Source of the DNA: Rapana venosa
Taxonomy: Eukaryota > Mollusca > Gastropoda > Neogastropoda > Muricidae
Length of the DNA: 64,000 nt
Assembly (NCBI GenBank): GCA_028751875.1
Contig: CM054165.1
Span: forward strand, 23,441,170 to 23,505,169
Direction: 5' to 3'
Positions 60,026-64,000 of the stretch are shown here, piece after piece. The translations under genes were made by a program, and so were the position numbers. The notes beneath the pieces are model-generated. The model ran no database searches and was not told where the DNA came from. It saw only the letters and a list, made by a program, of their open reading frames with translations. Numbering within the stretch: position 1 is the stretch's first letter; each line of letters starts with the position of its first letter.

Positions 60026-60235
60026 TTCAGTTTGACGTCCTTCCACTGAATAGTGATATCAGACTTTGTGTGTGTGTGTGTATGTGCATGCGTGAGTTTG
60101 TGTGTGTGAGTTTGTGAGTGTGTGTTTTTATTTTATTTATTTTTTTATTTATTTATTTTTTTATATCAAGTTTATATCATTTGAGTTTGTGTGTGTGTGT
60201 ATGAGAGGTTTATTTATTTATGTATTTATTAATTT

Positions 60236-60860
60236 TATTCTTTTATTTCGAGGGTAATGGAATAAGCACATATTGCTTTTTGACATCCAGTCATCCGTTC
60301 CCACCGGCACACTATGGCCTTACCTCTCCAAAAGCAGAACGGGTTTTAAACGTGTGCGCAAGATGTTCTGCGTGCGTTCCCCACACGGACCTTGGTTTAT
60401 AGTCTCATCCGAAGGACTTGTTTAAAAAAACAACTTTTATATCGAGGATAATGGAATAAGCACTTATGCGCTTTTTTACATCCAGTCCCCGGGTGTATGC
60501 GGTTTTGTAAATTTTGTCATCCGTTCCCACAGGCACACAATGGCCTACTCTTCCAAAGAGCGGAATGGGTTTTAACGTGTGCGCAAGATGTCCTGTGTGC
60601 ATTCACACACGGGACCTCAGCTTATAGTCTCATCCAAAGGACTTTGTGTGTGTGTGTGTGTTTGTGCTTTGTGATACAATGAGGCTGCCTACTCTTCCGA
60701 AAAGCGGAACGGGTTTTAACATGTGCGCAAGATGTTCTGCGTGCATTCACACACGGGACCTCGGTTTAACAATAAGAATAATAATTTGTGGAATTTATAT
60801 AGCGCTATATCTTGCAACAAAACAAATCAAAGCGCTTAAGATCAAATAAAAAATCAAAGG
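60236..60860 (-). mobile_element. Cluster of three SINE family A fragments, minus strand
   Basis: Copies at 60236-60418, 60425-60645 and about 60665-60885. Each contains the reversed CTCATCCGAAGGACT or CTCATCCAAAGGACTT motif and GTGTGCGCAAGATGTTCTG. The third is interrupted by a tail fragment (TTTATATAGCGCTATATCTT). A (GT)n tract follows to 60955, just before the exon at 60983. Confidence 0.8.
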
Positions 60861-60982
60861 TTGACAGTCTCATCCAAAGGACTTTGTGTGTGGTTGTGTG
60901 TGTGTGTGGTTGTGTGTGTGTGTGTGTGTGTGTGTGTGGTTGTGTGTGTTGTGTGATACAATGTGGCTGTTTGTTATTTCAG

Positions 60983-61062
60983 GCCGCATCCTGAACCGCT
61001 TTGCCAAAGATGTGGGCCACATGGACGACAACCTGCCCATCACTTTCTTCGACTTTGTTCAG
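60983..61062 (+). CDS. ABCC4: ABCC4-like transporter, TMD2 GRILNRF exon
   Basis: An 80-bp exon with acceptor GTTATTTCAG and donor GTAGGT. Two bases complete Gly, then [20 protein letters not shown], then FFDFVQ. GRILNRFSKDIGHLDD is one of the most conserved TMD2 segments of ABCC proteins, the intracellular loop contacting NBD. The frame is intact and the sequence quality good. The remaining exons (rest of TMD2, NBD2) lie beyond the window. Confidence 0.93.
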
Positions 61063-61129
61063 GTAGGTACCTCAAGAAAGTTGGCCGTGACAAAATGTAG
61101 CACGCGATGTAAACACCTGAACACAGCTC

Positions 61130-61232
61130 CAGTCTCTCTCTCTCTCTCTCTCTCTCATCTCTCTCTCCTTTTCTCTCTTCCTTCTCTCTCTCTCTCTCTC
61201 TTTTCTCTCTCTCATCTCTCTCTCTCTCTCTC
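61130..61232 (+). repeat. (CT)n microsatellite
   Basis: Interrupted CT tract shortly after the exon. Confidence 0.9.
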
Positions 61233-61269
61233 TCGATTTTCATGCTTCCCCTTGTTTGTAAACAAAGCC

Positions 61270-64000
61270 TACGTCACCACGGGCACATGAAAAAATTTGG
61301 CGGAGAGTGCTTCATACCCACCTCAAGACATGTTGCAAATGATTGACTGGCGGTTAGCACAAATGCAGCAGGGCTTGTTCTCCATTCAACAGGAATAAAA
61401 ACAGAAATGAATGAAAAGTTCCATTCCCTTGAAAACACATTGGACGCTTTTGCTCAAAGTAGTAAAAGTGAAGGAAATGGCTGCTCCAATGCAGAGGAGA
61501 TCAAAGAACTAAAAGAGGACAATAGCAGTCTGTTTGAGAGAATTAAAACAGCTGGAAAGAAAACTGGAAACACTGGGCAGGACTCAAAAGCTCGCAATCT
61601 CAAGATTATAATGACAAGAAAGTGAGGGGGAAAAGATGAATACACAACCACACAAACAATAGTTGACTACTGAACAACCATTTCTCACTCTCCAAGTTGG
61701 CACCATGAGGATATTGTCAGAGCCTTCGAATTGGAAAGCGTCGCATTACAGCAGGACCCTGGGCCCATCCCTCATGCAACTACAGAGGTGGACTGACAAG
61801 ATGGAAATCCTCAGTGACGGGAAAATCTCAGAGACAGTTTACGACAAAGTGGCATAAAGTTGCATCTGACCTCACCTCACGACAGAGAGAGATGGTAGAC
61901 TTTATCGAGATCAAGGCAAGATCGCTTATATATACAATGGCAAGCAGCAAGTGAGAGAAAACAGCAAACTCCTAACTCCATGGACATTAGAGAAAGCGAT
62001 ACACTTCCCCAAGCTATAGAAGAAGTGAAGGAATCGGGCCCTATCTTCCACCAGGAAATTCTAGAAAAAAACACAAAGACTCAAGAGGCTTCCACACCCA
62101 AACACGGCAGCTAGAAACAACTTCAACCGGGGATACAGAAGACAACCAGGGACAAAGCAGAATAATCATATGCAACAATATTCTATGCAAGAAGAGACAA
62201 GGCCATGGAATAGTGTGAATGCACCAAGGCACCCCTTTTCCATCAAGCAAAAAATGATTCTGAAGGTGGGGAAGAACACCTTGGTTCCACTCTGATGCAA
62301 GCCAACTATGGGAGGGAGACTGGAGATTAGAAGACAGGGAGGATCATCATAGAGAATGGACAGACATGCCAGAGAAAGACATTCCTTTGTTCCAATAGTG
62401 CCAGGCACTCGCTCATACAGTAAGGTGATGAAACAGCCAGCACCACCAAGACGCAGAGCATCTGCAGAGAAGAGGATCATCTGGAGGAAGGAGAACTACA
62501 CCAACTCAAACACTTCAAAGCATGCTGTCCCAGAAATAACAAGGGAGACCCACAGACGTGTCAGAGATGAGCAGATCCCTGAGAGACCACACGTGTCATC
62601 CCATGGGAAAGAAGACCTTGTTGGTAGAGATCAAAGTGCACAAACTGTGAATACCGCTCAGATGAGGGAGACTGTTCTGCAATCTGACTCTGCTGACCAG
62701 GCTGAAAAAGATAAAAGTGAAGTGTTCCAAGGTGTGATGACAGACAGAAGTGACAGTAACACCAGTTTATTAGTGGAAAGTGACATGACAAATGACAACA
62801 GGGTGACTTTTCAGGTGATACAATTGATTTAGGACAGGAAAACATGAACTCAAAATGAAAATATACTGGGGTAAAACACTTAAGTCAGACATCTCTGATG
62901 CAATGCACCAGCATACAGAACATTGCAGAGCTAACACCGATTAATGAGAAGCAGAGCAAGACCAAAAGACTCAGTGACAGAGGACATGGATAGACAGAAT
63001 GGGACATGTGAAAGACAACCAGACAAACAGAACAACAGTAAGACTGGAGACAAGACAGGACATGTGACTGGACAAAAGCGGAGCAGGTATCCAACAAGAG
63101 ACCTGCGTCCAAGAAGTGCTGCCCCCAGTACAAGACAGGGTAGCCTGACTGGTGGCAGACAGAACCAAAGATCCCACAGTCAGAGCAGCATTGTAGATTC
63201 CTTTAGCAAAGCCATGCCAGGGGACCGAACCAATGTCACTGATAGATCTCTGTGTTCCAAAACTCATGCTACTGAGCAGGCAGATACACTCAAATAGGGA
63301 CTCGGCCAGCCACAGCACCAAAGCAAGCAATTGGTGATTGCACAGAATTACATCACATGAAATTTAATGGTCAATCACAGGCAACAGAGTCAGAAGTCAT
63401 GCAGAGCATGTTGTACAAAGTGTAAATAAGTGCAAATAAATTTTGGGTACAAAGTGTAGATAAGTTGCAAGTAAAATTGCTTAATTACAATGTCAATGGT
63501 TTATTACAAAAATTAGAAAATGATGCTTTTGTTAATATCTACTTTCTTATGATTTCTTTGTCTGACAGAAACTTTTCATAGAGATGACTTTGATTCACCT
63601 TTTTTTCAGATTACATTTCTTTCACATCAAAGGCAAAGAAACTTTCTCAGCAGGGAAGATACTCGGGAGGGGTCTAGTAGGGTTTCGAAAGTCTTTTGCA
63701 GATTCTGTACAGCAAATTTCCCCTTTGAATATTGAAAACATGGGGGTTTTGAAATTAGATAAAGATCTGTTATGTACAGATAAAGATATTAGGGTTTATT
63801 AGTGCTTATGTACCTCCCAGTGACTCACCTTTTTGGAGATCACAGGAGGGCATTTTTGGCATTAAAATTTGATAGAAAAATGTCTAATGGATCTAAATGA
63901 AATGTATGATATTTTCATATTTTGTTAAAGGTGACATGAATGCAAGAACTGCTTCAGAAAACATGTGTTTTTTGGGGATTTTACTGATTTTGATCACATT
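61270..64000 (+). mobile_element. Degraded LINE: ORF1 remnant and start of ORF2, running off the edge
   Basis: ORF1-like remnants: a helical segment from 61407 (MNEKFHSLENTLDAFAQ, EEIKELKEDNSSLFERI), then in shifting frames DIVRAFELESVALQQDPGP and QGKIAYIYNGKQQV, typical of L1/Tx1-like ORF1 C-terminal domains. A polar, repeat-free stretch follows to about 63297. From about 63475, ORF2 endonuclease pieces appear: NYNVNGLLQKLEND, DYISFTSKAKKLSQQGRYSG, FISAYVPPSDSPFW and GDMNARTASENM. Stops are scattered, so the copy is dead as read. The clade is not certain. Confidence 0.7.

Noticed and set aside
62356..63297. Independent host gene (polar, charged 117-158 codon ORFs)
   Set aside because: They lie between a LINE ORF1-like remnant and LINE ORF2 endonuclease motifs on the same strand, and are better explained as LINE sequence.

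Overview
This is a eukaryotic (animal) window. It has introns with GT/GC-AG boundaries, tRNA-derived SINEs with a shared LINE-type tail, several LINE clades, a piggyBac remnant, and a very large load of microsatellites and minisatellites. The SINE bodies and (ATT)n tails resemble those I know from marine gastropods, so a gastropod mollusc, probably a caenogastropod, is my best inference. No bacterial or viral organisation is present.

One host gene runs through the whole window on the + strand: an ABCC-family (MRP4/ABCC4-like) ABC transporter. Recognisable exons cover TMD1 TM5-6 (three variant copies: 3332-3581, 8091-8340, 14972-15221), the TMD1-NBD1 linker (22638-22757), Walker A (23574-23663), Q-loop and following segment (about 32747-32925), ABC signature and Walker B (33609-33789), H-loop (35865-35961), the NBD1-TMD2 linker/TMD2 start (from 55452, possibly also 52864-53150) and TMD2 (59440-59512, 60983-61062). 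The three TMD1 exons are each exactly 250 bp, share the same phases and would frameshift if joined, which is the signature of mutually exclusive exons.

The introns are dominated by minisatellites: 1.5-3.3, 7.1-7.9, 9.0-10.2, 10.9-11.5, 15.3-18.1, 34.9-35.9, 36.0-36.7, 37.2-37.4 and 53.6-55.4 kb. In at least two of them (34.9-35.9 and 53.6-55.4) the repeat unit contains the 3' splice site of the exon it abuts, so the intron carries tens of copies of that acceptor. Another array (15.3-18.1) is built from units that each encode a short perfect hairpin.

A 7-kb CR1/L2-like LINE (25021-32078) sits inside a long CCACA-type satellite. Its intact ORF1 combines an RNase H1-type hybrid-binding domain, a PHD-like finger, a probable coiled coil and an SGNH esterase. 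ORF2 (endonuclease-RT) is frameshifted. Other LINE pieces are an RNase H-bearing fragment (10.19-10.89, -), RTE-like fragments (12.06-12.42 and 18.96-19.43, -), an L2/CR1-like 3' fragment (34.14-34.84) whose tail matches the SINEs, and a LINE running off the right edge (61.27-64.0). A SINE with a fused tRNA-like/5S-rRNA-like promoter occurs at 6.28-6.59 (+) and 55.69-55.99 (-).

About 37.4-52.6 kb is a second, very noisy copy of 23.1-37.4 kb in the same orientation, and noisy sequence continues to 55.44 kb and again at 57.96-59.76 kb. The noise makes homopolymers everywhere, in exons and repeats alike, so I read it as a false duplication in a poorly polished assembly. Gene counts and ORFs from 37.4-59.8 kb should not be taken literally.
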